Positions 1 through 8,678 of a DNA stretch of 64,000 bases are shown one piece after another (position 1 is the stretch's first letter; the number at the start of each line of letters is the position of its first letter). The notes under the pieces were generated by a model that had not been told where the DNA came from, did no database searches, and worked only from the letters and a program-made list of their open reading frames with translations. The DNA comes from Pseudomonas silesiensis (GTDB lineage: Bacteria; Pseudomonadota; Gammaproteobacteria; Pseudomonadales; Pseudomonadaceae): NCBI RefSeq assembly GCF_001661075.1, contig NZ_CP014870.1:2686501-2750500 (forward strand). The letters are read 5' to 3'. A program made the translations under genes and the position numbers.

Positions 1-114
1 GCTGATGCGCTCGGAGAGATCGTCCTGAAGGGTCAGGGCCAACTGGTCATGCATGTCGACCTGGATGGTCACCAGCAGGAAGTCGCCCATTTGCAAGATC
101 GGAATGCGCTCCAT
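1..114 (-). CDS. rsbS: RsbS-like STAS antagonist, 3' part missing (runs off the window)
   Basis: Only the first 38 codons are present; the gene continues past the left edge. The peptide starts MERIPILQMGDFLLVTIQVD, the usual opening of RsbS-type single STAS proteins. In Bacillus, RsbS and RsbR form the stressosome scaffold that holds the kinase RsbT until stress-induced phosphorylation releases it. The start codon lies 4 nt downstream of the rsbR-like stop, so the two are clearly co-transcribed in the order rsbR-rsbS, and an rsbT kinase gene is expected next, outside the window. The phosphorylatable serine of RsbS lies beyond the visible part. The family call rests on the short N-terminus plus the neighbour, so it is good but not certain. 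Confidence 0.8.
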   Translation of the reverse strand, partial: MERIPILQMGDFLLVTIQVDMHDQLALTLQDDLSERIS

Positions 115-118
115 CGGC

Positions 119-970
119 TCAGTCCGCCTTGCTGACAGTGATTCCCAAACGGGTCAGGGCCAGTTTCAGGGCGTCGGCCAGGTTGGCCTTGGTGACCACG
201 CCTTGCAGGTCCAGCCCCAGGTGGACGATGGTCTGGGCGATCTGCGGCCGTACGCCACTGATGATGCAATCGGCACCCATCAGGCGAATCGCGGTGACGG
301 TCTTGAGCAGGTGTTGGGCCACCAGGGTGTCGACGGTCGGCACGCCGGTGATGTCGATGATGGCGATTTCCGAGCCGGTATCGACGATGCGCTGCAACAG
401 CGATTCCATCACCACCTGGGTACGTTGCGAGTCGAGGGTGCCGATCATCGGCAGCGCCAGCACGCCGTCCCAGAGCTTCACCACCGGAGTCGACAATTCC
501 AGCAGCTCTTCCTGCTGGCGCTTGATCACCGCCTCGCGGGATTTCTGGAAGGTGCGGATGGTATGCATGCCCAGGGCGTCGAGCAGTTCGGACACCTCCC
601 AGAGCTGCTCGGCCAGCAGCGCAGGACTGTCCTGGTAATGGTTTTGCAGCATCGCAAACATCGGGCCCTTGAGGGCGAAGATGAAGCTGGCGGTCTGGTG
701 CGAATCCTGGCCGAGGAGGGCACGGCTATGGGAGAGTTTTTCGAGAAACTGGCGAATATCGTCCCAGCCGGAGGATGCGACGTTCTGGTCGTTGCCCCGT
801 TCGAGGCCGGCAATGACCAGGTGCAGGAAATCCGACGTTTCCTGTTTCAGGTCCTGTTCCTTGAGATTGCGGGAGGCGCCTTTGGTTTCGAGGTTTTTCG
901 ACCAGTCGCCCAGTAGTTGGGTCCGGTTCGTTTTCATCGCATCGAGTGTGCTGGTTTGCAGTGCCGCCAT
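119..970 (-). CDS. RsbR-type stressosome protein (sensory N-terminus + STAS domain)
   Basis: 283 aa from an ATG preceded by AAGGAG at good spacing; a longer frame upstream has no ribosome site. Residues 1 to about 150 form a helical sensor-like N-terminal domain of the RsbRD type. Residues about 165-283 form a STAS domain with the conserved DITGVPTVDT and SGVRPQIAQT segments, which hold threonines at the positions phosphorylated by RsbT in Bacillus RsbR. It should sit in a cytoplasmic stressosome with RsbS and sequester an RsbT-like kinase. It is first in the visible operon, 4 nt before rsbS. The signal sensed and the downstream output in Pseudomonas cannot be read from the sequence. Confidence 0.86.
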   Translation of the reverse strand: MAALQTSTLDAMKTNRTQLLGDWSKNLETKGASRNLKEQDLKQETSDFLHLVIAGLERGNDQNVASSGWDDIRQFLEKLSHSRALLGQDSHQTASFIFALKGPMFAMLQNHYQDSPALLAEQLWEVSELLDALGMHTIRTFQKSREAVIKRQQEELLELSTPVVKLWDGVLALPMIGTLDSQRTQVVMESLLQRIVDTGSEIAIIDITGVPTVDTLVAQHLLKTVTAIRLMGADCIISGVRPQIAQTIVHLGLDLQGVVTKANLADALKLALTRLGITVSKAD

Positions 971-1280
971 GGGACTTTGACTCCTTGGAAAGTGTGGCCG
1001 ATTCTCCAAATATTGATCGGCACAAATCAGTGACATTTGCCGCACGCAATAGTTTTCGATCCTGACAGGTTTTTGCGATTGGCTGCATCTGAGGCCAAGG
1101 CTGGTTGAGCGAAGGCGGCCTTGAGCCTGGCAGTGCCCATGCAAACAAGGGGTGGCGTTGACCGAAATCCATCGGTACACCGGTGCGGTGCTCCATCCGA
1201 TTGAACGTTGCAGGCTGGAACGCCTCGAAACTACAGGGCCGACTGTTTAAACCGCACTTGCAGTGACGAACGAGGTACTT
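971..1280. other. 310-bp divergent intergenic region
   Basis: It separates the rsbR-like gene (leftward) from a small disordered-protein gene (rightward) and should hold both promoters. I see no convincing ORF, repeat or RNA gene. The AAGGAG ribosome site of rsbR is at its left edge and GAGG of the small gene at its right edge. Confidence 0.5.
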
Positions 1281-1550
1281 ATGAAAGACGACGCGATGAC
1301 ACAGGAACAGGATCAAACGGGGGCACCGGTCAACCGTAATGATCCGGCGATTGACCCGCAGACGCCGATCGAACCGGGTGGGCAGCACCAGGGGCAGACC
1401 CCGAAACCGGAAAGCGCCGACCAGGCGGTCGACCAGAAGAACCGCCATACCGATAACGACAATGAATTCAGCCCCGGTTTCAAGCCGAATCCGGACCGGC
1501 CGAAGCCCAGTGATGACACCGATGCGGATATCGATACCGACGGCGGCTAG
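1281..1550 (+). CDS. Small acidic disordered protein, function unknown
   Basis: 89 aa starting MKDDAMTQEQDQ, chosen because CGAGG lies 5 nt upstream; an in-frame GTG further upstream has no such site, and the internal ATG six codons in is also possible. The protein is almost entirely Asp, Glu, Gln, Asn, Pro and Gly, with no hydrophobic core and no signal peptide, so it is probably intrinsically disordered. Similar short hydrophilic proteins are common in Pseudomonas next to stress genes, but I do not recognise a named family. It stands alone between divergent rsbR and a REP pair. Confidence 0.6.
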   Translation: MKDDAMTQEQDQTGAPVNRNDPAIDPQTPIEPGGQHQGQTPKPESADQAVDQKNRHTDNDNEFSPGFKPNPDRPKPSDDTDADIDTDGG

Positions 1551-1593
1551 ATCGAAACGAGCACACAAAAAAGGCCCCATCCACGGATCGTTA

Positions 1594-1695
1594 ATGTAGG
1601 AGCGAGCTTGCTCGCGATGGTCGTCAACGATAACGCGTGATTACTGATTAAACGCGTCGCTCTTGAGTCCATCGCGAGCAAGCTCGCTCCTACAT
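1594..1695. repeat. REP inverted pair (REPIN-like) with perfect 27-nt arms
   Basis: Arms at 1594-1620 and 1669-1695 are exact reverse complements, each holding the GTAGGAGCGAGCTTGCTCGC core. They flank a 48-nt spacer between the small acidic protein gene and the DUF4142 gene. This is the classical arrangement of mobile REP doublets spread by RAYT transposases; no RAYT gene is in the window. Confidence 0.9.
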
Positions 1696-1705
1696 ACAAT
1701 TGGCG

Positions 1706-2227
1706 TTACTTGCTTGGATGAGCCGCCTGCAGTTTTTTCGCCATGCCCAGATGCTTCTCCAGCGCCGGCAGCATTTTTTGCGCAAACGCTTTCAGCTCGG
1801 TTCCACCTTTGACTTTGTCGTCCGTCACTGTGTTGGCTTCTTTCTTGAACAGCTCAATGGTGTCTTCATGCGCCTTGACCTGATTGTTGGCATAGGCCGC
1901 GTCGAAGGATTCATCGCGCACTTCAAGGATTTTTTCCTTGGCCTGTTTCACCAGTGTCGTGGTGTCCGGCACCTCGATGTCATTCTTTTTCGCCAGTGCC
2001 GCCAATTCATCGTTCGCCTTGCCATGATCGGTGATCATCATGTTGGCAAATGCCTTGATATCGGCCGATTTGCTTTTTTCCAGGGCCAGCCGGCTGGTTT
2101 CGATCTCAGCAATGCCGCCCGCGGCCGCGCTGTCGACGAAGTCATTGGAGGTGGCAGCAAAGGCCATGCCCATGCTGGTGCTCAAGGCAACGGCCAGAGT
2201 GAGGTGGCGCAGGGTAAATCCGTCCAT
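1706..2227 (-). CDS. DUF4142 periplasmic protein
   Basis: 173 aa with an N-terminal signal peptide (hydrophobic LTLAVALSTSMGMAFA followed by A-T, cleavage near residue 25). The mature part is a helical bundle-like sequence with the DUF4142 hallmark: paired helices carrying H, E and D residues, as in the segment around ADIKAFANMMITDHGKAN. Members of this ferritin-like helical family are exported and often stress-induced, but no reaction has been assigned. The ATG has GGAG about 9 nt upstream. It is transcribed away from the YdcH-like gene, sharing a 217-bp divergent promoter region. Confidence 0.88.
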   Translation of the reverse strand: MDGFTLRHLTLAVALSTSMGMAFAATSNDFVDSAAAGGIAEIETSRLALEKSKSADIKAFANMMITDHGKANDELAALAKKNDIEVPDTTTLVKQAKEKILEVRDESFDAAYANNQVKAHEDTIELFKKEANTVTDDKVKGGTELKAFAQKMLPALEKHLGMAKKLQAAHPSK

Positions 2228-2444
2228 TGGTTATTCTCCACACAGGTTTTCATGGGCGATCGACTGATCGTTAAGCAATGGAGGGCGACGGGCGGACAAA
2301 GGTTTTATCGCTTTCTCGAAAGGACGACGAACGGACACCGCTGGTCTGATAAGCGGTCGACAGAACCGGTCAACCAAGGCCATTCTGATAGTTGGTGAAC
2401 GCAATCGATCGCGTTTGCCACCGATCAACAAACGGAGGTGTTCC

Positions 2445-2687
2445 ATGCCGGTGACCCATGACCTTTATCAGGACCTGAAACTTACAAAGGAAGAGATCCA
2501 GCAAAAACGCACCAAGGATCCGTTACTGGATTCACTGATCAACAAGTATTCCCAGACCGACGCCGAGGTCGTGAAGGCCGAGTCCGCCCAATCGGACGCA
2601 CCCAGCGATGAAGCTCTGAAGAAGCTCAAGGCAAAGCGTGTGGAGGTCAAGAACAAGATTGTCGAGCGACTTCAAACGCCATCCTGA
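2445..2687 (+). CDS. YdcH/DUF465 family small coiled-coil protein
   Basis: 80 aa beginning MPVTHDLYQDL, with a strong GGAGGTG ribosome site 6 nt before the ATG; the longer frame upstream is not supported. The sequence is short, charged and helical, with the DUF465-type LKKLKAKRVEVKNKI helix near the C-terminus. YdcH-like proteins are small cytoplasmic helical hairpins of unknown role. It lies divergent to the DUF4142 gene and convergent with the SMP-30-like gene. Confidence 0.75.
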   Translation: MPVTHDLYQDLKLTKEEIQQKRTKDPLLDSLINKYSQTDAEVVKAESAQSDAPSDEALKKLKAKRVEVKNKIVERLQTPS

Positions 2688-2746
2688 TCCTCCGTATGCC
2701 GCCACCGACGACCGGTGACTGAAAAATTGGAACGGGGATAAATACC

Positions 2747-2795
2747 GGCACCTCGAATGATCAGAGCCCGAATCGACGGCTCCATGCGAGGTGCC
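2747..2795. terminator. Inverted repeat between convergent genes, possible terminator
   Basis: GGCACCTCG at 2747-2755 is exactly complementary to CGAGGTGCC at 2787-2795, with a 31-nt spacer that can itself pair partly. It lies between the convergent YdcH-like and SMP-30-like genes. There is no T-run, so intrinsic termination is uncertain. Confidence 0.35.
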
Positions 2796-2815
2796 CCAAT
2801 GACCGATCTCACGGG

Positions 2816-3904
2816 TCACTGCAACGCCGTGCTGAGCGGCAAACGCGCCATATGCTTCGCTTTCAACGACCCGAAATACAACCACTCCCCATACTCGCGA
2901 ACCGTCGTGATCGGCGAGTAATTGCCGCTGCTCCCGTCCTGCAGATTGGCAATCACCTTGCCTTCCACATCCAGGCCCAGCGCAAACGCACGTTTCTCCA
3001 CCGGTTTGGGCAACAGGGTCATCGCTCGCACGATCATCTTGCGGGCGAAAGGATGTGCAGCCATGGCATCGAGCAGGGCATTGCGCGGGGCGTACAGTGC
3101 CACCCAGAAGCGATCCCGGCCATTGAACGCCAGGTTGTCCGGCAAGCCCGGCAAGTTGTCGATGAACAAGTCGCGGGTGCCGGCTTTCGGTCCGCTCAGC
3201 CAGTAACGACTGATGCGATAGGCGCCGGTTTCATTGACCAGCACATAGCGTTCGTCCGGCCCCAGGGTCACGCCGTTGGCAAACTCCAGCTTGTCCATCA
3301 GCACAACGGTCTTGCCGGTCTGGAAGTCATAACGCAGTAAACGGCCGTCGCCGCCGTGCTCGATGATCGCCTCGCCGTCCCGGCCATAGCCGAAGCGGCT
3401 GGAAGCATCGCTGAAGTAGGCGTAATGCCCGGACTTGTCGATGGTCACGTCGTCGGTGAAGCCAAAAGGCACGTCGTTGGCCTCAGTGGTCAAGGCAATC
3501 AGGCGTCCCTGGGCGTCCAGGGACAGCAAGCCCTTGACGCCGTCGGCGATCACCAGCAAGCCGTTGGGGTGGCGGGCCAGGCCCAATGGTCGGCCGCCGG
3601 TATCGGCCAGGACTTTGGTGATTTTGCCGTCAAGGCTGGTGCTGATCAAACGACCGTCATGCAGGCCGGTGATGAGCACGTCATCCTCCAGCAGCAAGGC
3701 TTCCGGCCCGTCGATGTCAGCGGCGCCGACCCGCTCCACGCCTTTGAGACGCTGATTGTCGGCGTATACCCCGCTGGTCAGCGAAGGCGCAGGCGGCGGA
3801 GTCCAGGCTACGGGTTCGACCTGGGTAGGCATCAGCAGCAGAAAGGCACCGATGGCAAGGACCACCAGCAACACGACATGGCGCAACTTGAAGGTTCCAC
3901 TCAC
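2816..3904 (-). CDS. Membrane-anchored SMP-30/strictosidine-synthase-like protein
   Basis: 362 aa from a GTG start whose GTGA overlaps the stop of the upstream hydroxylase gene. The N-terminus has one transmembrane anchor (LRHVVLLVVLAIGAFLLL, about residues 7-24); the rest is a six-bladed propeller expected in the periplasm. SMP-30 and strictosidine-synthase-like propellers include lactonases and hydrolases; blade motifs such as PLGLARHPNGLLVIAD and FANGVTLGPDERYVLVNE match this group and the N-x-T region typical of calcium-dependent members. The 4-bp overlap implies translational coupling with the lipid hydroxylase fusion, so a product of that enzyme is a reasonable candidate substrate. The exact reaction cannot be read from the sequence. 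Confidence 0.8.
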   Translation of the reverse strand: MSGTFKLRHVVLLVVLAIGAFLLLMPTQVEPVAWTPPPAPSLTSGVYADNQRLKGVERVGAADIDGPEALLLEDDVLITGLHDGRLISTSLDGKITKVLADTGGRPLGLARHPNGLLVIADGVKGLLSLDAQGRLIALTTEANDVPFGFTDDVTIDKSGHYAYFSDASSRFGYGRDGEAIIEHGGDGRLLRYDFQTGKTVVLMDKLEFANGVTLGPDERYVLVNETGAYRISRYWLSGPKAGTRDLFIDNLPGLPDNLAFNGRDRFWVALYAPRNALLDAMAAHPFARKMIVRAMTLLPKPVEKRAFALGLDVEGKVIANLQDGSSGNYSPITTVREYGEWLYFGSLKAKHMARLPLSTALQ

Positions 3905-5055
3905 GCGGCGGCTCCTGTCGAAGCCAGGTCTTTCAGCGCCATTTCCCGCAAGGCCTGCAACGACGCTGCCGACTCGCGATCGATGCGACGCCTGAGCAGC
4001 AGGCGATTGGCAATGCGCATCCACAGGCCGCTGAATTGATAGTCCAGGGTGCGGACGAATCGCGTGCCGTCACCCTCGGCCTCGCATTCGTACGTCAAGA
4101 CCAGCGACAAACCGTTATCGCCCTGCGCCCGGGCGCTCCAGCGGCGTCCCGGCAAATACTCCTCCACCACCCAGTGCAAATGCCCCTCGCGTCCCCCCGC
4201 TCGAATGTCTTCCTCGAACCGCGACCCCGCATGCAACGCCCCGTCCCGGGCATCGACCTTGAGGGAGGAGGGGTGCCATTGCGGCCAATGGGTCACGGTG
4301 CCGGCATAGGCGAGCACGGCAATCGGATTGGCGGCAATATCTATCTGATGCCGCATGCGGGTCATAGGGTGGCTCGTCGAATGCAAGGGCGTTGGCTCCG
4401 GTTCCCAATAGAGGGTGCCGAACAGGTAGTCCATCAGCGGGAACACGATGTTGAAGTTGCGCTCCTGCATCAGCTCGCGGCGGTGATGCAGTTCATGCAG
4501 GCGGCGCATCTGGCGGATCCACGGCAGGCGGGTGACCGGATTGCCCGGCGGCAGGTGTTCGCAGGCATGGAACACTTCATAGGCCAGGTAACCGAGGACC
4601 AGGCAGCCAGCGGACAACCCGCCGACGTTGGCGTCGACTTGTGAAAGCAGCCACCAGAGGGGCAGGGCGATGACGACCGTGTGCACCACGATCAGCCAGG
4701 CCGGAAACAGAATCACGCGCCAGTCGCGGGGGCTGTCATAGGTCATGTAGCCGGGAGCAAAGAAATTGTGATGGTCGCCGGCATGCCGGGCGTAGAACAT
4801 CCGCGCGAAGCTTTTTTTGTGATGGCCGAGGTGGCGATGCACCCGGTACACGGCAAAGTTGAAGAACAACAAGGTCAGCGGCACCGCCAGCCACTGCAGC
4901 GGCTGTACCTGATGCACGGTGCTCCAGAATGCAGCGATGGCCAATAAGCCGAACAGCAGCACAAAGGCGCCATGCAGCCACGGGTTATAGAACGGATGGA
5001 TTTCGGCGCGGTAACGGCTGCGGAATGTTTCGGTGGTTTGCCTCACTGCGTTCAC
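3901..5055 (-). CDS. Fatty acid hydroxylase/sterol desaturase fused to an SRPBCC domain
   Basis: 384 aa in two parts. Residues about 25-225 are an integral-membrane di-iron hydroxylase with hydrophobic segments around 27-45, 55-70, 113-137 and 145-160. Its histidine clusters are H73-x-H75-x2-HH(78-79), H91-x3-HH(95-96), H163-x3-H167 and H187-x2-HH(190-191), the eight-histidine pattern of the FA_hydroxylase superfamily. Residues about 235-384 look like a START/polyketide-cyclase (SRPBCC) domain, which binds hydrophobic ligands. The family normally ends after the hydroxylase part, so the fusion is notable. It probably oxidises a membrane lipid or polyene and presents it to the cytosolic pocket. 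It is first in a two-gene unit with the SMP-30-like gene; a LysR gene lies 97 bp upstream in the same direction. Confidence 0.85.
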   Translation of the reverse strand: MNAVRQTTETFRSRYRAEIHPFYNPWLHGAFVLLFGLLAIAAFWSTVHQVQPLQWLAVPLTLLFFNFAVYRVHRHLGHHKKSFARMFYARHAGDHHNFFAPGYMTYDSPRDWRVILFPAWLIVVHTVVIALPLWWLLSQVDANVGGLSAGCLVLGYLAYEVFHACEHLPPGNPVTRLPWIRQMRRLHELHHRRELMQERNFNIVFPLMDYLFGTLYWEPEPTPLHSTSHPMTRMRHQIDIAANPIAVLAYAGTVTHWPQWHPSSLKVDARDGALHAGSRFEEDIRAGGREGHLHWVVEEYLPGRRWSARAQGDNGLSLVLTYECEAEGDGTRFVRTLDYQFSGLWMRIANRLLLRRRIDRESAASLQALREMALKDLASTGAAA

Positions 5056-5152
5056 CTGTGGTTATTTTTATAACCAGCAGATTAGCCGATCCCGCTGTTT
5101 CAGCCGGGCGAACCTTGAGGCCACAAGCGCCATGCTCCGGTGCAAACGGGAC

Positions 5153-6016
5153 TCAGGCCAGCGGGTTCCAGCGTTGCGACCAGTCATCGTCGGACTGGAT
5201 GACCTCGCGCAACAGATCGAAAGCCCGCTGCAGGGTCGCCGAGTCGCGGTCGCGGGAGTAGACCAGGTAGGTCGGGTAACTGAACTCCGGGGCTTTTGGC
5301 ACTTTTTCCAGGACGCCGCTTTCCAGGTAACTCTGGACGACCCGGGTTCGGAAATAACCGCTGCCGCCGTTTTCCAGGATGTACTGCAAGCCCAGTGGGC
5401 CGAGGTTGAAGCTCAAGGCGGCCCGGGCCTTTTCCGGCAGCGCGGCATCGTGCTGGCGACGGAAGTCCGGGCCCCAGTCGATGTACACATAGGGATCGGG
5501 TCTTGCGACCAGTCGTACCAGGACCAGTTTTTCTTCCAGGACCTGCTCGACTTGCAGGCGCGGCCAATACTCGGGCTGGTAGACCAGCGCCGCATCCAGG
5601 ACCCCCAGTTCCAGTTGGCGCAGCAGGTTTTCGCCGTCGCGGATTTCCATGCGCAGGGCATGCCCGGGAATCCTCTCCCGCAGTTCCCCGGCCCAGCTGA
5701 GCATCAGCGGGTTGCACAGGCTGACTTCGCCACCGATATGCAGCACGTCGTGGTAACCCTCGGGCAATGGCAGGTCCCGGCGCGCGGCCTCCCAGGTCTC
5801 TACCAGCTGATTGGCATAGACCACAAAGGCCTCGCCGTTTGCGGTCAGGCGAGCGCCGGCGCGGTTGCGCACGAACAGCGTGCTGCCCAACTGGCTTTCG
5901 AGCTTCTGCACCCGCGCGGTAATCGCGGTCTGGGTGACGTGAAGTTTTTCGGCTGCCGCGGCAAGGCTGCCGTGGCGGACGATTTCCAGAAAGGTGCGGG
6001 CGAGGTCGATGTCCAT
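5153..6016 (-). CDS. LysR-family transcriptional regulator
   Basis: 287 aa from ATG (MDIDLARTFLEIV). Residues 1-60 are the winged helix-turn-helix, with the recognition segment AAAEKLHVTQTAITARVQKLE followed by the typical LGSTLFVRN. The remainder is the periplasmic-binding-like effector domain. It is read in the same direction as the downstream hydroxylase/SMP-30 pair (97-bp gap) and as the upstream amidohydrolase (130-bp gap), so it is not in the usual divergent arrangement. Either neighbour could be its target; the effector is unknown. Confidence 0.9.
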   Translation of the reverse strand: MDIDLARTFLEIVRHGSLAAAAEKLHVTQTAITARVQKLESQLGSTLFVRNRAGARLTANGEAFVVYANQLVETWEAARRDLPLPEGYHDVLHIGGEVSLCNPLMLSWAGELRERIPGHALRMEIRDGENLLRQLELGVLDAALVYQPEYWPRLQVEQVLEEKLVLVRLVARPDPYVYIDWGPDFRRQHDAALPEKARAALSFNLGPLGLQYILENGGSGYFRTRVVQSYLESGVLEKVPKAPEFSYPTYLVYSRDRDSATLQRAFDLLREVIQSDDDWSQRWNPLA

Positions 6017-6146
6017 GGGCAGGCCGTTGCGGGAGGTGCGCCATTGTAAGTGCAGGCGCACCTCCTGCAAGGTTTAACGATCAACCCGACCCTTTAGGAG
6101 CCGGCCTGGCGAACGGCGCCACGGGGTGCGTCAAATTCACCTGCAT

Positions 6147-8105
6147 TCAAAACGCAAAACACGAACAACCAAACGCCCCCCAGAACCCGGCGAAATCGCT
6201 GACCGGTGCCGACGACAAACGCGCCCGCTCATGGCTGTGGGCATGCACCGCACAAGCCCCCACGCATTGGTGAACCTGCGCCGTCAGCGGCGCCAGCGGT
6301 TTCCAGTGGCCGGGCACGTTAACCACCGGCGACCACTCGGGCACCACAGGCACCGGCGGCGGCCCGAGTTTTTCGAACTCGACGCTACCGTAGACAATCT
6401 TGCCGTCGACAATGGTCAGCACCGACTCGATCCATTTCACGGCTTCGTCTTCGATGTGGAAATAGTCCGCCGACAGCGCGATCAGGTCCGCCAGTTGCCC
6501 GACCTTGATCTGGCCTTTCTTGCCCTGCTCGGAGGAGAACCAGGCGCTGCCATGGGTGAAGAGTTCCAGTGCGGTGTCGCGGCTCAAGCCTTGCGGGTAG
6601 AGCTCCAGCCCGCCGACGGTGCGACCGCTGACCAGCCAATAGAGCGAAGTCCAGGGGTTGTAGCTGGACACCCGCGTAGCGTCCGTACCGGCGCCAACCG
6701 GAATGCCTTCGGCGAGCATGCGCGCAATGGGCGGCGTGGCTTCGGCGGCCTTGGCGCCGTAGCGGTCGACAAAATATTCACCCTGAAACGCCATGCGATC
6801 CTGGATGGCAATGCCGCCACCCAAGGCTTTGACGCGTTCGATGTTCTGCGGGGTGATGGTTTCGGCGTGGTCGAAAAACCACGGCAAGCCGTCGAACGGG
6901 ATGTCGCGATTGACCTTCTCGAACACGTCGAGCATGCGGCTGATGGATTCGTTGTAGGTGGCGTGCAGGCGGAACGGCCAGCGCTGTTCTACCAGATGCC
7001 GCACCACCGGTTCCAGTTCCTGCTCCATGGTCTGTGGCAGGTCGGGGCGTGGTTCGAGAAAGTCCTCGAAATCCGCCGCCGAGAACACCAGCATTTCCCC
7101 GGCGCCATTGTGGCGCAGAAAGTCGTCACCCTGGCCGTAGCGGGAGGTGCCGGTCCAGTTCTTGAAGTCGGTCAGTTCTTCCTTGGGTTTTTGGGTAAAC
7201 AGGTTGTAGGCGATGCGCACCGTGAGCTGCCGGTCTTTGGCCAGTTGCTGGATGACCTGATAGTCGTCCGGGTAATTCTGATAACCGCCGCCGGCATCGA
7301 TGGCGCTGGTGACGCCGAGGCGATTGAGTTCGCGCATGAACTGGCGGGTCGAGTTGACCTGGTATTCCAGCGGCAGCTTCGGCCCCTTGGCCAGGGTCGA
7401 GTAGAGAATCATCGCGTTGGGACGGGCGATCAACATGCCGGTCGGGTCGCCATTGGCGTCGCGCTGGATTTCACCGCCCGGCGGATTCGGCGTGTCACGG
7501 GTGTAGCCAACCACCTTCAAGGCGGCGCGGTTGAGCAAGGCCCGGTCGTAGAGGTGCAGCACGAACACCGGGGTGTCCGGCGCGGCCTTGTTCAATTCAT
7601 CGATGGTCGGCAGGCGCTTTTCGGCGAACTGGAACTCGTTCCAGCCACCCACCACGCGCACCCATTGCGGCGTCGGCGTGCGGTCGGCCTGGTCCTTGAG
7701 CATGCGCAACGCATCGACCAGCGACGGCACGCCTTCCCAGCGCAATTCGAGGTTGTAGTTCAAGCCGCCGCGGATCAGGTGCAGGTGGGAGTCGTTGAGG
7801 CCGGGAATCACCGTGCGCCCGTGCAGGTCGACGATTTGCGTGCCGGGACCTTGCAGGGCCATGGCCTGGGCATCGCTGCCGACCACCACGAAGCGGCCGT
7901 CCTTGATCGCGACGGCGCTGGCCTGGGGCTTCTTGCGGTCAACCGTGTGCAGGCGTCCGTTGTACAGAATGAGGTCGGCCGGGGCATCGGGCATGGTTTT
8001 ACTCCCTGCTAGCAAAGGGCTGATCCAGGCACCGACGGCACCTGCCGAAAGGCCTTGCAGTACACGTCGGCGATTGAAGCCGTCGTGGTCGTCAGGTGGG
8101 CTCAT
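6147..8105 (-). CDS. Tat-exported YtcJ-type amidohydrolase
   Basis: 652 aa. The N-terminus carries a twin-arginine-like signal (NRRRVLQGLSAGAVGAWISP, about residues 11-30), so export through Tat is likely. The body is a metal-dependent amidohydrolase of the YtcJ/AepA subfamily (amidohydro_3): beta-sandwich start ILYNGRLHTVD, the H-x-H metal motif in IPGLNDSHLHLIRGG, later H residues in FRLHATYNES and FFDHAET, and the metal Asp region VGAGTDATR. These enzymes hydrolyse amide or imine bonds, but substrates are rarely known. The C-terminus has an unusual Cys/His tail ending WGAFGCSCFAF. A monocistronic unit is likely; a LysR gene follows 130 bp downstream. Confidence 0.86.
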   Translation of the reverse strand: MSPPDDHDGFNRRRVLQGLSAGAVGAWISPLLAGSKTMPDAPADLILYNGRLHTVDRKKPQASAVAIKDGRFVVVGSDAQAMALQGPGTQIVDLHGRTVIPGLNDSHLHLIRGGLNYNLELRWEGVPSLVDALRMLKDQADRTPTPQWVRVVGGWNEFQFAEKRLPTIDELNKAAPDTPVFVLHLYDRALLNRAALKVVGYTRDTPNPPGGEIQRDANGDPTGMLIARPNAMILYSTLAKGPKLPLEYQVNSTRQFMRELNRLGVTSAIDAGGGYQNYPDDYQVIQQLAKDRQLTVRIAYNLFTQKPKEELTDFKNWTGTSRYGQGDDFLRHNGAGEMLVFSAADFEDFLEPRPDLPQTMEQELEPVVRHLVEQRWPFRLHATYNESISRMLDVFEKVNRDIPFDGLPWFFDHAETITPQNIERVKALGGGIAIQDRMAFQGEYFVDRYGAKAAEATPPIARMLAEGIPVGAGTDATRVSSYNPWTSLYWLVSGRTVGGLELYPQGLSRDTALELFTHGSAWFSSEQGKKGQIKVGQLADLIALSADYFHIEDEAVKWIESVLTIVDGKIVYGSVEFEKLGPPPVPVVPEWSPVVNVPGHWKPLAPLTAQVHQCVGACAVHAHSHERARLSSAPVSDFAGFWGAFGCSCFAF

Positions 8106-8231
8106 GGCAATGCTCCGCGCAAAGGCTTTTCAAAAAAAAGCGAGGGCAAACGGCCGATGTCTGACGCATGCGGCCAGAAGGAATATAGACCGCAAATCCA
8201 CAAGTAGCCGTTTTCCAAGAGCGCAGAACGA

Positions 8232-8259
8232 CGAATCCCGCCTCGAGGGGCGGGATTCG
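8232..8259. terminator. Terminator-like hairpin after the SCP2 gene
   Basis: CGAATCCCGCC at 8232-8242 pairs perfectly with GGCGGGATTCG at 8249-8259 around a 6-nt loop. It lies 40 bp beyond the stop of the leftward SCP2 gene. On that strand it is followed by TCGTTCTG rather than a long T-run, so it is a moderate terminator. Confidence 0.65.
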
Positions 8260-8300
8260 TTTGCAGCCAGGCGTGCCCCCGAAGGACGGGAACGACGTGC

Positions 8301-8615
8301 TTAGGCCGGGAACAGCTCGGACAGTTTCATGGCCAGCATCATGTCGCCTTCGGCGCGCAGTTTGCCGCCCATGAAGGCTTGCATGCCGTCGGTTTCGCCG
8401 CTGACGATGCCTTCCAGGGTTTCGCCGTCCATCACCAGGGTCACCTGGGCGTCCGGGTTTTCGCCTTCTTGCAGCTCGCAGGTGCTGTCCTTGACGATCA
8501 GCGAGAAGTTCTTGGTGTCGTCGATGCGGAAACCGAATACCAGGTCCAGACCGGCAGCGGCGGCTGGGTTGAACTTGGCTTTCATTGCTTGTACGGCATC
8601 AGCTACGGAGGTCAT
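8301..8615 (-). CDS. SCP2 sterol-carrier domain protein
   Basis: 104 aa covering essentially one SCP2 domain from MTSVADAVQAMKAKF to the C-terminal KLSELFPA, including the family segments DAQVTLVMDGETLEGI and MMLAMKLSELF. Stand-alone SCP2 proteins have a hydrophobic tunnel and bind fatty acyl or sterol-like ligands in the cytosol; the bacterial role is unclear. It follows the histidine phosphatase gene on the same strand with a 63-bp gap and ends at a hairpin terminator. From memory, an SCP2-phosphatase-SohB order is conserved in other pseudomonads, so this is probably core chromosome. Confidence 0.9.
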   Translation of the reverse strand: MTSVADAVQAMKAKFNPAAAAGLDLVFGFRIDDTKNFSLIVKDSTCELQEGENPDAQVTLVMDGETLEGIVSGETDGMQAFMGGKLRAEGDMMLAMKLSELFPA

Positions 8616-8678
8616 GGTTCGATCCTTTCTTGGGTATTAGAGCTGGGTGGTTACAGCCAGGGTCACAATAGTCCGGAC

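Noticed and set aside
6126..8012. 628-codon open frame opposite the amidohydrolase, and similar long antisense frames at 19995-21860, 42882-44552, 48857-50326, 58820-60469 and 62060-63889
   Set aside because: Each is antisense to a confidently identified gene, lacks domain motifs and has the composition expected of the complementary strand of high-GC coding DNA.
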